From Oscillospiraceae bacterium (lineage in GTDB: Bacteria; Bacillota; Clostridia; Oscillospirales; UBA644), in the NCBI GenBank assembly GCA_015067385.1, contig SVMP01000003.1, positions 1-33,904 of the forward strand: a DNA stretch of 33,904 bases, read 5' to 3'. Made by a program: the position numbers and the translations under genes. Positions 17,145 through 27,661 of this stretch are shown here, in pieces; position 1 is the stretch's first letter, and each line of letters begins with the position of its first letter. The notes under the pieces are model-generated. The model did no database searches, was not told where the DNA came from, and saw only the letters and a program-made list of their open reading frames with translations.

Positions 17145-18542
17145 ATGCAACTTTTTAATTCCATGACGGGTCGAAAAGAGACTCTTGAAGCTGTTGACAA
17201 TACCGTCCGCATCTATGCCTGCGGTCCGACAGTTTATAACTTTTTCCATATCGGTAACGGCAGAGCTTTCACCGTTTATGATGTTCTTCGCCGTTATCTT
17301 CAGTATAAGGGCTATAACGTTCAGTTCGTACAGAACTTTACCGACGTTGACGATAAAATTATCAATAAGGCAAACGAGGAAGGCACCGATTTTACATCCG
17401 TTTCTCAGAAGTATATGAACGAATATTTCACCGATGCCGACGGTCTTAACATCCAGCGCGCAACCGTTCATCCCCTCGCAACCGAAAATATTCAGCAGAT
17501 CATCGATATCGTTGCAACTCTCGTTGAAAAGGGCCATGCATACGTTCTCGACAATGACGTATATTTCCGTGTCCGCAGCTTTAAGGATTACGGTCAGCTT
17601 CTCGGCCAGTCTATCGACGATCTTTCCTCCGGCGCGCGTATTTCCGTTGACGACCGTAAGGAAGATGCCCTCGACTTTGCTCTCTGGAAAGGCGCAAAGG
17701 AAGGCGAACCGTATTGGGAATCTCCTTGGGGCAAAGGCAGACCCGGCTGGCATATCGAATGCTCCGCTATGGCTAAACGCTATCTCGGCGATACTATCGA
17801 CATTCATTGCGGCGGCAGTGACCTTCGTTTCCCGCATCATACAAACGAGATCGCACAGTCCGAATGCGCAAACGGCTGCAAGTTCTCTAAGATGTGGTTC
17901 CATGTAGGCTTCGTTAACGTAAATAACGAAAAAATGAGTAAGTCAAAGAATAATTTCTTTACAGTACGTGACCTTGCGGCTGTTTACGGATACGAACCGC
18001 TTCGTTATTTCGCTATTTCCGCACATTACAGAAGCCCCATCAACTATGAACCCGACCTTATTCTTCAGGCAAAAGCATCTCTTGACAGACTTTACAACTG
18101 CGTTGACAATCTCGACTTCCTCGCCTCCTCCGCTTCCGAAACAGCTCTTACCGAAAGCGAAAACGAGGTCCTTGCAAAGTTCGATGTCTTCAGAGCACGT
18201 TTTGAAGAAAATATGGACGATGACCTCAATACCGCAAATGCGCTCTCCGTTCTTTTCGAATTCGTTCGTGAGATAAACAGCACCGTTGCGGATGTTAAAT
18301 ACTCAAAAGAATTTTACGAAAAACTCAAATCTCTCTTCATGGTTCTCGCATCTGCCCTCGGTCTTCTCTACAATCAGGGTAAATCCGCGCTCGAAGAAGA
18401 GATCGAGAAACTTATCGAAGAACGCCAGCAGGCACGTAAAAACAAGAATTTTGCACGCGCAGATGAGATCAGAGACGAACTCAAAGCAAGAGGCATCGTT
18501 CTTGAAGATACAAAAGACGGCGTAAAATGGAAAATGGTTTAA
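17145..18542 (+). CDS. cysS: Cysteinyl-tRNA synthetase
   Basis: YACGPTVYNFFHIGNGR, FTDVDDKIINKA, GWHIECSAMAKRYLG, IHCGGSDLRFPHHTNEIAQSE, KMSKSKNNF. Confidence 0.97.
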   Translation: MQLFNSMTGRKETLEAVDNTVRIYACGPTVYNFFHIGNGRAFTVYDVLRRYLQYKGYNVQFVQNFTDVDDKIINKANEEGTDFTSVSQKYMNEYFTDADGLNIQRATVHPLATENIQQIIDIVATLVEKGHAYVLDNDVYFRVRSFKDYGQLLGQSIDDLSSGARISVDDRKEDALDFALWKGAKEGEPYWESPWGKGRPGWHIECSAMAKRYLGDTIDIHCGGSDLRFPHHTNEIAQSECANGCKFSKMWFHVGFVNVNNEKMSKSKNNFFTVRDLAAVYGYEPLRYFAISAHYRSPINYEPDLILQAKASLDRLYNCVDNLDFLASSASETALTESENEVLAKFDVFRARFEENMDDDLNTANALSVLFEFVREINSTVADVKYSKEFYEKLKSLFMVLASALGLLYNQGKSALEEEIEKLIEERQQARKNKNFARADEIRDELKARGIVLEDTKDGVKWKMV

Positions 18543-20563
18543 ACAGTAATATAACTTATCTGAAGGGTGTCGGCGCAAAACGTGCCGAGACTCTTCATAA
18601 GCTCGGAATAGAAACGGTCGGCGATCTTATCGATTATTACCCCCGAACGTATCTCGATCTGAGCAACACCGTCCCTATCAGAGAAATTATCGACGGAGAA
18701 CCTGCTGCGGTCCGTGCAACGCTTGTAACAGATGTCAGCGTTAAAAAAACGGGTCGCGGAGGTTCTCTTACGCTTTATTCTTTTCTCGTTTCGGACGGCA
18801 CGGACACGATGCAGATAACGCTTTTTAACCAAAAATACACCGCAGAAAAGCTTATGAGAGGCGGCGAATATATCTTTTACGGCAAGGGCGAGGTCACAGG
18901 CTTTTTCAGAACGATCAAAAGCCCCGTTATCGAACTTCCCGACAATGCCGCTATCCTGCCCGTTTACCCATTGAGTGCAGGCGTTAATCAGAAATTTCTG
19001 CGTAATTCGACCCGTGCGGCTCTTGATGCGTGTTCCGAACATATAAAAGAAACTTTGCCCGAACATATCATAAAAAAATACGGACTTTTTCCTCGAAAAG
19101 AGGCTTATGAAAAGATACATTTCCCGAAAACACCGGCTGATTCGGAGCAGGCGTTTGACCGATTTGTTATCGAAGAGCTTCTTTATTTTATTCTCGGCAT
19201 AAGTGTTCTTAAAAAGAAAAACAGAAAGCGTGTGTCCGTTCCTTTGTCCGAAGCCGTCGATATGTCCGTTTTCTATTCGGCGCTTTCTTTTGAGCTTACA
19301 AACGCCCAGAAGCGTGTTATAAACGAATGCCTCGAAGATCTGAAGCGTCCCGTTTCGATGACAAGGCTCGTTCAGGGCGATGTCGGAAGCGGTAAGACCG
19401 TCGTTGCGGCGGCGATAATGTACTATGCCAAGATGTGCGGCGGTCAGAGTGCAATGATGGCTCCCACAGAGGTATTAGCCGTTCAGCACCATGAAAATCT
19501 TTCATCGCTTTTTTCGAAATTAGGCGTTACGTGTGCGCTTTTAACAGGCTCTACGGGTGCCGCCGAGCGAAGACGGATCCGAGAAGGAATACTTTCGGGA
19601 CAGATCGATATTTTGATCGGAACACATGCTCTCATTCAAAAAGACGTTTCATTTAAAAATCTCTCTCTCGTTATTGCCGACGAACAGCACAGATTCGGCG
19701 TAAATCAACGCTCTGCACTCACCGAAAAGGGCGAAAATCCGCATACGCTCATCATGTCCGCAACACCGATCCCGAGAACTATGGCGCTCATTCTTTACGG
19801 CGACCTTGATGTTTCCGTTATCGATGAATTGCCCAAGGGCAGACAGAAGATCTCTTCGTTTGTCGTCAATTCTCAGTCGCATGAAAAGATGTACGGCTAT
19901 CTGCGTGAACAGATAGAGCAGGGCAGGCAGGCGTATGTCGTATGCCCGCTTATCGAGGAGAATGATGAGAGCGAAACACGCTCCGTTATCGAATTTTCCG
20001 AGCAGCTTGCCGAGCAGTACCTCAGAGGGATAAATATTTCGTATCTTCACGGTAAAATGCCGCCCAAGGAAAAAGAAGCCGTTCTTCGTAATTTTGCGGA
20101 AGGCAAAATAAGCGTTCTTGTTTCAACAACCGTTATCGAGGTCGGTATCAACGTCCCCAACGCAACCGTTATGATAATCGAAAATGCCGAGAAATTCGGG
20201 CTTTCACAGCTTCATCAGCTTCGCGGACGTGTCGGCAGAGGCTCTCATAAAAGCTGGTGTTTTCTCGTTACGGACCATCAGGGACAGACTCGTTCCCGAC
20301 TGGAGAATTTCTGTAAAACGACAGACGGCTTCGAGATAAGCCGCCAGGATCTTGAACTGAGAGGTCCGGGCGATCTTTTCGGCTCCCGTCAGCACGGTCT
20401 TCCGGGGCTTCGCCTCGCTTCTCTTGCCGATATGGACTCTCTTCGCAACGCCCAACAGATAGCGTCCGAGATCGCATCTCAAAAAGGCTGGTACTCTTTG
20501 CCCGAAAATGCCGAGATCGCCGCCGCAGTCGTTCGTTTATTCGGCAAAACAACGGTCGTTTGA
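18527..20563 (+). CDS. recG: ATP-dependent DNA helicase RecG
   Basis: LKGVGAKRAETLHKLGI, RLVQGDVGSGKTVVAAAIM, APTEVLAVQHHENL, IADEQHRFGVNQR, MSATPIPRTMA, QLRGRVGRGSHKSWC. Confidence 0.97.
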   Translation: MENGLNSNITYLKGVGAKRAETLHKLGIETVGDLIDYYPRTYLDLSNTVPIREIIDGEPAAVRATLVTDVSVKKTGRGGSLTLYSFLVSDGTDTMQITLFNQKYTAEKLMRGGEYIFYGKGEVTGFFRTIKSPVIELPDNAAILPVYPLSAGVNQKFLRNSTRAALDACSEHIKETLPEHIIKKYGLFPRKEAYEKIHFPKTPADSEQAFDRFVIEELLYFILGISVLKKKNRKRVSVPLSEAVDMSVFYSALSFELTNAQKRVINECLEDLKRPVSMTRLVQGDVGSGKTVVAAAIMYYAKMCGGQSAMMAPTEVLAVQHHENLSSLFSKLGVTCALLTGSTGAAERRRIREGILSGQIDILIGTHALIQKDVSFKNLSLVIADEQHRFGVNQRSALTEKGENPHTLIMSATPIPRTMALILYGDLDVSVIDELPKGRQKISSFVVNSQSHEKMYGYLREQIEQGRQAYVVCPLIEENDESETRSVIEFSEQLAEQYLRGINISYLHGKMPPKEKEAVLRNFAEGKISVLVSTTVIEVGINVPNATVMIIENAEKFGLSQLHQLRGRVGRGSHKSWCFLVTDHQGQTRSRLENFCKTTDGFEISRQDLELRGPGDLFGSRQHGLPGLRLASLADMDSLRNAQQIASEIASQKGWYSLPENAEIAAAVVRLFGKTTVV

Positions 20564-20604
20564 ATTTTTGTTTTGACAATTTGTTGAACAATCGACTGTA
20601 TCTG

Positions 20605-20633
20605 TTGACATACATGAAATAATATGGTATACT
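20605..20633 (+). promoter_or_regulatory. Sigma-A type promoter for rplU-rpmA
   Basis: TTGACA (20605-20610), 17-nt spacer, TATACT (20628-20633). Confidence 0.8.
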
Positions 20634-20639
20634 GAATGG

Positions 20640-20715
20640 CCGCATTGAAAAGGTCACTAAAAAACGGTTCTCCGTTACCTTCGATAGCGAGACTTAAAAT
20701 AAATGAGGGAAAAAA
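20640..20715 (+). promoter_or_regulatory. 5' leader of rplU, candidate r-protein L21 leader
   Basis: Nested pairing in aaggtcactaaaaaACGGttctCCGTtacctt between the promoter and the rplU start. Not tested against a covariance model. Confidence 0.35.
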
Positions 20716-21027
20716 ATGTACGCAGTATTCACAACCGGCGGCAAGCAGTACAAGGCATCTGCAAATGATGTTCTTTACATCGAAAAACTTGACGCTGAAG
20801 CAGGTTCTGTCATCACTTTCGATGAGATCCTTCTTATCGGAGAAGACGGAAACGTAACCGTAGGCAATCCTTTCGTTAAAGGTGCAAAAGTAGAAGCTAA
20901 AGTTGAAAAGAACGGCAAAGGCAAGAAGATCAAGATCTTCAAGTACAAGCCCAAAAAAGGCTACCGCAAAAGAGGCGGCCACAGACAGCCGTATACAAAG
21001 ATCACAGTAACTTCTGTTACCAAATAA
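20716..21027 (+). CDS. rplU: 50S ribosomal protein L21
   Basis: MYAVFTTGGKQYKASANDVLYIEKLDAEAG... KKGYRKRGGHRQPYTKITV. Confidence 0.97.
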   Translation: MYAVFTTGGKQYKASANDVLYIEKLDAEAGSVITFDEILLIGEDGNVTVGNPFVKGAKVEAKVEKNGKGKKIKIFKYKPKKGYRKRGGHRQPYTKITVTSVTK

Positions 21028-21046
21028 TTAAGGAGAGGTGTAAGAC

Positions 21047-21313
21047 ATGGCTCATAAGAAAGGCGTCGGCTCAACTAAAAACGGCCGCGATTCAAAATCT
21101 AAACGTCTCGGTGTTAAGAAGGGCGACGGTCAGTTCGTTCTCGCCGGTAACATTCTCGTAAGACAGAGAGGAACCAAGATCCATCCGGGCGCAAACGTAG
21201 GTATTGGCTCTGATGATACACTTTTCGCTCTTATCGACGGTAAAGTTTCCTTTACCCGTTACGGTTTCAACAAAGAGAAGAGAAAAGTTTCGGTTCAGGC
21301 AATCGAAGAATAA
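21047..21313 (+). CDS. rpmA: 50S ribosomal protein L27 (no N-terminal extension)
   Basis: [62 protein letters not shown]. Confidence 0.97.
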   Translation: MAHKKGVGSTKNGRDSKSKRLGVKKGDGQFVLAGNILVRQRGTKIHPGANVGIGSDDTLFALIDGKVSFTRYGFNKEKRKVSVQAIEE

Positions 21314-21328
21314 TTAACAACAGGCTGC

Positions 21329-21367
21329 GGAGATGATTTTGCGAGATAAATCATCTCCCGTTTTTTT
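21329..21367 (+). terminator. Rho-independent terminator after rpmA
   Basis: 11-bp stem ggagatgattt (21329-21339)/aaatcatctcc (21348-21358) followed by a T-run (21361-21367). Confidence 0.85.
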
Positions 21368-21395
21368 AATAAAGCATATCGGAAAGGAAATTTAA

Positions 21396-22670
<1,275 letters not shown>

Positions 22671-22676
22671 TTGACG

Positions 22677-25382
22677 ATGAAAAGATATTTTTTATTGCTT
22701 TTGGCTGCGATCCTGCTCCTTTCGGGCTGTTCTTCAACGGTTGAACCTCCCGTTGTCATTCCCGAAAATAATGTCGAAGAAGAAAAGCCCCGCGTTTTTA
22801 CAAACGGGGAGTGGGATCTCGTTGAAAATCTTTATAAAGAAAATGAATATAACGCCGTCAACTTCTTTGTGTCTCTTTCGGGCGCAATCGCTGACGGTGT
22901 CTATGATGATACCTCCGCCATTCAGGCTGCCCTCGATAAAGCAGGCAACGCAGGCGGAGGCAGTGTTTATATAGCTAAGGGAAAATACCGTATCACACGT
23001 CCGATAAATATTCCCGATAATGTTACTCTCGTCGGCGACTTTGTTTCTCCTACTTCAAAAAAAGGTTCGTCCGACGGTACACTGATAATCGTTGAACCGA
23101 CCGATGTTTTTCGTGACTCCTCGGTTTTTGTTCTCAACAATAATTCAACTCTTTCGGATCTCACCGTCTGGTATGAAGAACAGTCGTTCGAATCTGTCGC
23201 AGAGTATCCGTATACCGTTCGCCACGCTTCCGGAAAAAGCGCAGCAGTCAAAAATATCGCTGTTCTTAACGCTTACAACGGTATAACAGCAGATTCGTCC
23301 TCCTGCGAGGAGTTCCTTGTTGAAAACGTATATATGACTGCATTCAACAATGCGCTCAGAGTCGTTGCATGTAAAGAAAAGCTTACGGTCAGAGGCTTTT
23401 CCGTATCACCTGTTTACTGGATAAACGATAATTTGACCGCTAAGCCCGAAAATTTCGACTTTTCGGCAATAAATGATATAATTTACAACTCTCTTACCGC
23501 CGTAACTCTCATGGGGGTAGGAGATGTCAGCATGACCGATGTTTCCATTGATACCGCAAATGTCGGTCTGCTCTTGAATATTTCCGACAGCACGGACAAA
23601 ACACCGCTGTTCTCTCTCTTGAATATCTCCAATGCGCTTGTCCCCGTTTCTGTTGAAAAGCTTCCCGATGCTGGCGCGGCTTTTGCTCTCTGTACGTTCG
23701 GCACATCAAATCTTCTCAATTCGGTTGCCGTTCGTGTCGGTAAGGATTTCGATTCAACATTAAGCTTCAATTCCTGCTCTTTCCCCGGTCAGCCTTCCGT
23801 TTCCGTCAGAAGCGATGGCACGGGCAGAATGTCTTTTGTCAACTGCAAATTCGTCGGCTGGCGAGATACGGCTCTTGATCTTTCCGATATTATTTTTACA
23901 GCGGTCAATTCTTCGTTCAACGCAGGCTCAATGCCCGTTCGTCTCGGCGAAAAATCCGTCGGTATGCTTGCCCTTTGCTCCGCATCCGCTCTTAACGGCG
24001 AAAAACAGGAGGAAGAGATCATTGTTCCCGAAGAAGGTGAGGGGGAGACGGAGGATGTTATCGAAGAAGAACCGAAAAAAGAAACTCTTTTCGTTGTATC
24101 GACCGAAAATGAATATGAATTCGATACCCTTATCAAATCTTATGTAGGCTCTTCGGCTTCTTCGCCCGATATAGGAAGCAAGATCTTTTATGCGGAGGAT
24201 TACGGCGTTTCAACATCATCTCCCGATAACTCCACAGCTATCCAGACTGCCGTTAATCATGCTTTTACAAGCGGCGGCGGAACTGTTTTTATCCCCGCAG
24301 GTCAGTATAAGATCAACAGCCCCATTCTCATTAAAGAGGGCGTAAGTCTTCACGGTGTCGGCGCAGGAACAGATCCCTTGATCTCAACTGTCCTTCTTAC
24401 CGAAAAGAATGCGGGAGATGCCTTCAATTTCTTTACTCTTGAGGATTCCACCGCAATTCACGGCGTAACGCTTTACTATTATAATATTCCCGACCTCGTT
24501 TCCGAAACAGAGCTTCTGGGTAATGCGATCTATGCCGAAAATAAAAAAGCCATCCATCTTTCCGATATAACATTTGTCCGCCCGTCTGTCGGCATTTCTC
24601 TTAAGGGCTGCGAATCCGTAAGCATTGATAACGTTTCGGGTACGACCGTATCCAAGGGTATTTTACTCGATTCCTGTATTGATATCTATGCCGAGGATAT
24701 TGATTTTACAGCCGAATTTGCAACTACGGACGCTCTTATCTCCTACAGACATTCGAATTACTCGGCTGTCTCCGCTATCGGCGGCGAAGGTATCACTGTA
24801 AGAGACCTCACGTGTTCCGATGCGGACTATGCGGTATATCTCGATGCGGACGACGTTCCCATTGTTCCGGATGAGCCGTCTTTTACGGTGCTTGACCTCT
24901 TTGCAAGAGATGTTTACGCTTCGGCTGCCGTAAATAAATATCCGTATGCATCTTTTATTAACGTGGCATCGCGTCCCACCGTTTTTTCAACAAATGCTTA
25001 TCACCTTACGACATTTTACGGAAACAGAGGTAAGGTAAATCTTTATAATCTTCTCGGTTCGGGCAGTGTGACCGGCGGCGTGTACGCAAGAAGCGGAACG
25101 GTGTCTGTTCAGTCCTCGGTCTTTAACAGCCTCGGTAAAAGCGCCTTGCTTATCGACGGTGCAAACGTCTCACTTATAGGCTCAATGCTCCTTGACAACG
25201 ATTGCACTTATCACGTTGAAGCAAGCTCCGGCGGCGCATTCCTTCTCGGAAACATAACAAACAACCTTTCCACAGAGTTCGGAGGAATCGAAACAAAATA
25301 CATCAGACGTTATATCGACGACGCCGCAAGCTATGCCGATGACGGAAATATCAGAGGAATTTTACCTGAAATTAACAGTTAA
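22677..25382 (+). CDS. Lipoprotein with two pectate-lyase-superfamily-like parallel beta-helix domains
   Basis: Lipobox MKRYFLLLLAAILLLSGC; two similar segments GAIADGVYDDTSAIQAALDKAGNAGGGSVYIAKGKYRITRPINIPDNVTLVGD and YGVSTSSPDNSTAIQTAVNHAFTSGGGTVFIPAGQYKINSPILIKEGVSLHGVGAGT; acidic linker EEEIIVPEEGEGETEDVIEEEPKKE. Confidence 0.82.
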   Translation: MKRYFLLLLAAILLLSGCSSTVEPPVVIPENNVEEEKPRVFTNGEWDLVENLYKENEYNAVNFFVSLSGAIADGVYDDTSAIQAALDKAGNAGGGSVYIAKGKYRITRPINIPDNVTLVGDFVSPTSKKGSSDGTLIIVEPTDVFRDSSVFVLNNNSTLSDLTVWYEEQSFESVAEYPYTVRHASGKSAAVKNIAVLNAYNGITADSSSCEEFLVENVYMTAFNNALRVVACKEKLTVRGFSVSPVYWINDNLTAKPENFDFSAINDIIYNSLTAVTLMGVGDVSMTDVSIDTANVGLLLNISDSTDKTPLFSLLNISNALVPVSVEKLPDAGAAFALCTFGTSNLLNSVAVRVGKDFDSTLSFNSCSFPGQPSVSVRSDGTGRMSFVNCKFVGWRDTALDLSDIIFTAVNSSFNAGSMPVRLGEKSVGMLALCSASALNGEKQEEEIIVPEEGEGETEDVIEEEPKKETLFVVSTENEYEFDTLIKSYVGSSASSPDIGSKIFYAEDYGVSTSSPDNSTAIQTAVNHAFTSGGGTVFIPAGQYKINSPILIKEGVSLHGVGAGTDPLISTVLLTEKNAGDAFNFFTLEDSTAIHGVTLYYYNIPDLVSETELLGNAIYAENKKAIHLSDITFVRPSVGISLKGCESVSIDNVSGTTVSKGILLDSCIDIYAEDIDFTAEFATTDALISYRHSNYSAVSAIGGEGITVRDLTCSDADYAVYLDADDVPIVPDEPSFTVLDLFARDVYASAAVNKYPYASFINVASRPTVFSTNAYHLTTFYGNRGKVNLYNLLGSGSVTGGVYARSGTVSVQSSVFNSLGKSALLIDGANVSLIGSMLLDNDCTYHVEASSGGAFLLGNITNNLSTEFGGIETKYIRRYIDDAASYADDGNIRGILPEINS

Positions 25383-25524
25383 TTAATCATTTTTGTCATT
25401 TCCGTGCAAAAATAATGAATTATGGAGCACATTTTTGTTTATTCTTTATCTTGTTTTTTATTCAATAATAGTGTATACTTAAAAGGTAGTGACGTTCAGT
25501 TTACTAACATTGAATTTAACAGAA

Positions 25525-25542
25525 GTTCGGAATGATCCGAAC
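25525..25542 (+). promoter_or_regulatory. 7-bp hairpin adjacent to the Shine-Dalgarno sequence of the EF-G paralogue
   Basis: GTTCGGA-atga-TCCGAAC immediately upstream of AAAGGAG. Confidence 0.5.
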
Positions 25543-25562
25543 GAAAGGAGATATAGATAAAC

Positions 25563-27590
25563 ATGCAATATTCGGCATCTCAAATCAGAAATATTTGTCT
25601 TATGGGTCACGGTGGAGACGGAAAGACCTCTCTTGCCGAAGCTCTTCTTTACCACACTAAGGGTACAGACCGCCTCGGTACAACTCCTGACGGAAATACC
25701 ATATGCGACTTTGACCCCGAGGAAATCAAGAGAAAAATATCTATTTCTACCGCAATCGCTCCTATTGAATGGAAAAATACAAAAATAAATATTCTTGATA
25801 CTCCCGGTTATTTCGACTTTGAAGGCGAAGTTCTTCAGGCTCTCAGCGCAGCTGAAACCGCTCTTATCGTTGTTTCCGCAAGAGACGGTGTTAACGTTGG
25901 TACAGAAAAGGCGTTCAAGCTTGCAAAAGCTAAGGGCGTTCCCGTAATGTTCTTTATTTCTAAGGTTGATGAAGAAAATGCCGCTTTCCAGAAGGTTTTC
26001 GATCAGATGAAGGAAATGTTCGGCAAAGGTCTTTGCGCAGTAAACGTTCCCGTATTCCAGAACGACGGTAATCTCGTCGGTTACTATAACCTTGTTGACG
26101 ACGTTTGCCGCAGAGCAGACGGCAGCGGCAAGATCGCTGAAGTTTCTATCCCCGATTATAAGAAAGAAGCTATAGACAGACTCAAAGGTATCCTTAACGA
26201 AGCTATCGCGGAAACCGATGAAGAACTCATGGAAAAATTCTTTGCAGGCGAAGAATTCTCCAAAGAAGAGATCAGAAAAGGCGTTGAGATCGGTCTCGAA
26301 ACCGAAACTCTCGTTCCCGTTCTTTGCGGTTCCTCATATACTCTCGAAGGTATTCCTTCTCTTCTCGACTTCTTTGCTCAGTACGTTCCCGCTCCCAAGG
26401 ATAAATCTTCCGAAGACACCGGTCTTTTCGTATTCAAGACCATTGCCGACCCGTTCGTAGGCAAAATGTCCTTCTTTAAAGTCGTATCCGGCTCTATCGC
26501 AGCAGGCACGACACTTGTTAATCAGAATACCGGCTCCAACGAAAAACTCGGTCATATCTATACCATGAAAGGTAAAAAACAGACCGAAGTTACCGAACTT
26601 TGCTGCGGCGATATCGGCGTTGTTAACAAACTTGCAGCTACCGGAACAGGCGACGTTCTTTGCGTTGCAGGCAGCAACATCGAAGTTAATCCCATTGAAT
26701 ATCCGAAGCCCTGCTTCTCCAGAGCGATCAAACCCAAGGCAAAAGGCGACGAAGAAAAGATCTCTCAGGGCTTGCAGAGACTTGCGGAAGAAGATCTTAC
26801 ATTCTCTTACGTTAACAACGCTGAAACTCATGAACAGGTTATCAGCGGTATGGGCGACACCCATCTCGACGTTATCGTAAGCAAACTTAAATCTAAATTC
26901 AACGTTGCCGTTGATCTTTCAGAGCCTCGTGTTCCTTACAGAGAAGCGATCCGTAAGAAAGTTAAACAGCAGGGTAAACATAAGAAACAGTCCGGCGGTC
27001 ACGGTCAGTACGGTGACGTTTGGATCGAATTCGAACCGTATGACGGCGAAGAACTCCTCTTCGAAGAAAACGTATTCGGCGGCGCTGTTCCGAGAAACTT
27101 CTTCCCGGCAGTTGAAAAAGGTCTCCGTGAATGCGCTCTCAAGGGCGTTCTCGCAGGCTACCCCGTAGTCGGTCTTAAAGCAACTCTCGTTGACGGTTCC
27201 TACCACGACGTTGACTCTTCTGAAATGTCATTCAAGATGGCTGCTTCCATCGCTTTCAAGGAAGGTCTCAAGAACGCTTCCCCGACTATCCTTGAACCTA
27301 TCGGCAATCTTAAGGTTCTCGTTCCCGACAACCTTATGGGCGATATTATCGGCGATATCAACAAACGCAGAGGTCAGATCCTCGGTATGAATCCCGCTGA
27401 AGAAGCAGGTATGCAGGAAGTCCTCGCTACTGTTCCTATGTCCGAAATGGCTTCATATGCAACAGATCTTCGTTCTATGACTCGCGGCCGCGGCTCCTTT
27501 GATTTTGAATTCGATTCTTATCAGGATGCGCCCAGCAACGTTGCTCAGCAGATCATTGAAGAAGCTAAGAAGAATGCAGACGACGAATAA
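25563..27590 (+). CDS. Elongation factor G-like translational GTPase (EF-G paralogue)
   Basis: NICLMGHGGDGKTSLAEALLYHTKG (atypical P-loop), ILDTPGYFDFEGEV, domain IV/V GGHGQYGDVWIEFEP, DVDSSEMSFKMAASIAFKEG, GDIIGDINKRRGQILGM. A separate canonical fusA lies at the right edge. Confidence 0.9.
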   Translation: MQYSASQIRNICLMGHGGDGKTSLAEALLYHTKGTDRLGTTPDGNTICDFDPEEIKRKISISTAIAPIEWKNTKINILDTPGYFDFEGEVLQALSAAETALIVVSARDGVNVGTEKAFKLAKAKGVPVMFFISKVDEENAAFQKVFDQMKEMFGKGLCAVNVPVFQNDGNLVGYYNLVDDVCRRADGSGKIAEVSIPDYKKEAIDRLKGILNEAIAETDEELMEKFFAGEEFSKEEIRKGVEIGLETETLVPVLCGSSYTLEGIPSLLDFFAQYVPAPKDKSSEDTGLFVFKTIADPFVGKMSFFKVVSGSIAAGTTLVNQNTGSNEKLGHIYTMKGKKQTEVTELCCGDIGVVNKLAATGTGDVLCVAGSNIEVNPIEYPKPCFSRAIKPKAKGDEEKISQGLQRLAEEDLTFSYVNNAETHEQVISGMGDTHLDVIVSKLKSKFNVAVDLSEPRVPYREAIRKKVKQQGKHKKQSGGHGQYGDVWIEFEPYDGEELLFEENVFGGAVPRNFFPAVEKGLRECALKGVLAGYPVVGLKATLVDGSYHDVDSSEMSFKMAASIAFKEGLKNASPTILEPIGNLKVLVPDNLMGDIIGDINKRRGQILGMNPAEEAGMQEVLATVPMSEMASYATDLRSMTRGRGSFDFEFDSYQDAPSNVAQQIIEEAKKNADDE

Positions 27591-27612
27591 TCTGTAAATT
27601 GAAAAGTAAAAG

Positions 27613-27640
27613 CAGACCGACGTCATGTCGGTCTGTTTCT
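27613..27640 (+). terminator. Possible terminator after the EF-G paralogue
   Basis: 9-bp stem cagaccgac (27613-27621)/gtcggtctg (27627-27635) followed by a weak T tract (tttct). Confidence 0.55.
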
Positions 27641-27661
27641 GTAAGAAAGGGTTTTATTTAA

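Noticed and set aside
17820-17870. CysRS motif HHTNEIAQ instead of HHENEIAQ
   Set aside because: The zinc ligands I expect (Cys, Cys, His and the second Glu) are kept, so this is probably tolerated natural variation.
16803-17903. 366-aa minus-strand ORF opposite pgsA/cysS
   Set aside because: Antisense shadow of two clear genes; no recognisable family signature, Cys/Val/Asn-rich composition typical of reverse-complement reading of biased codons.
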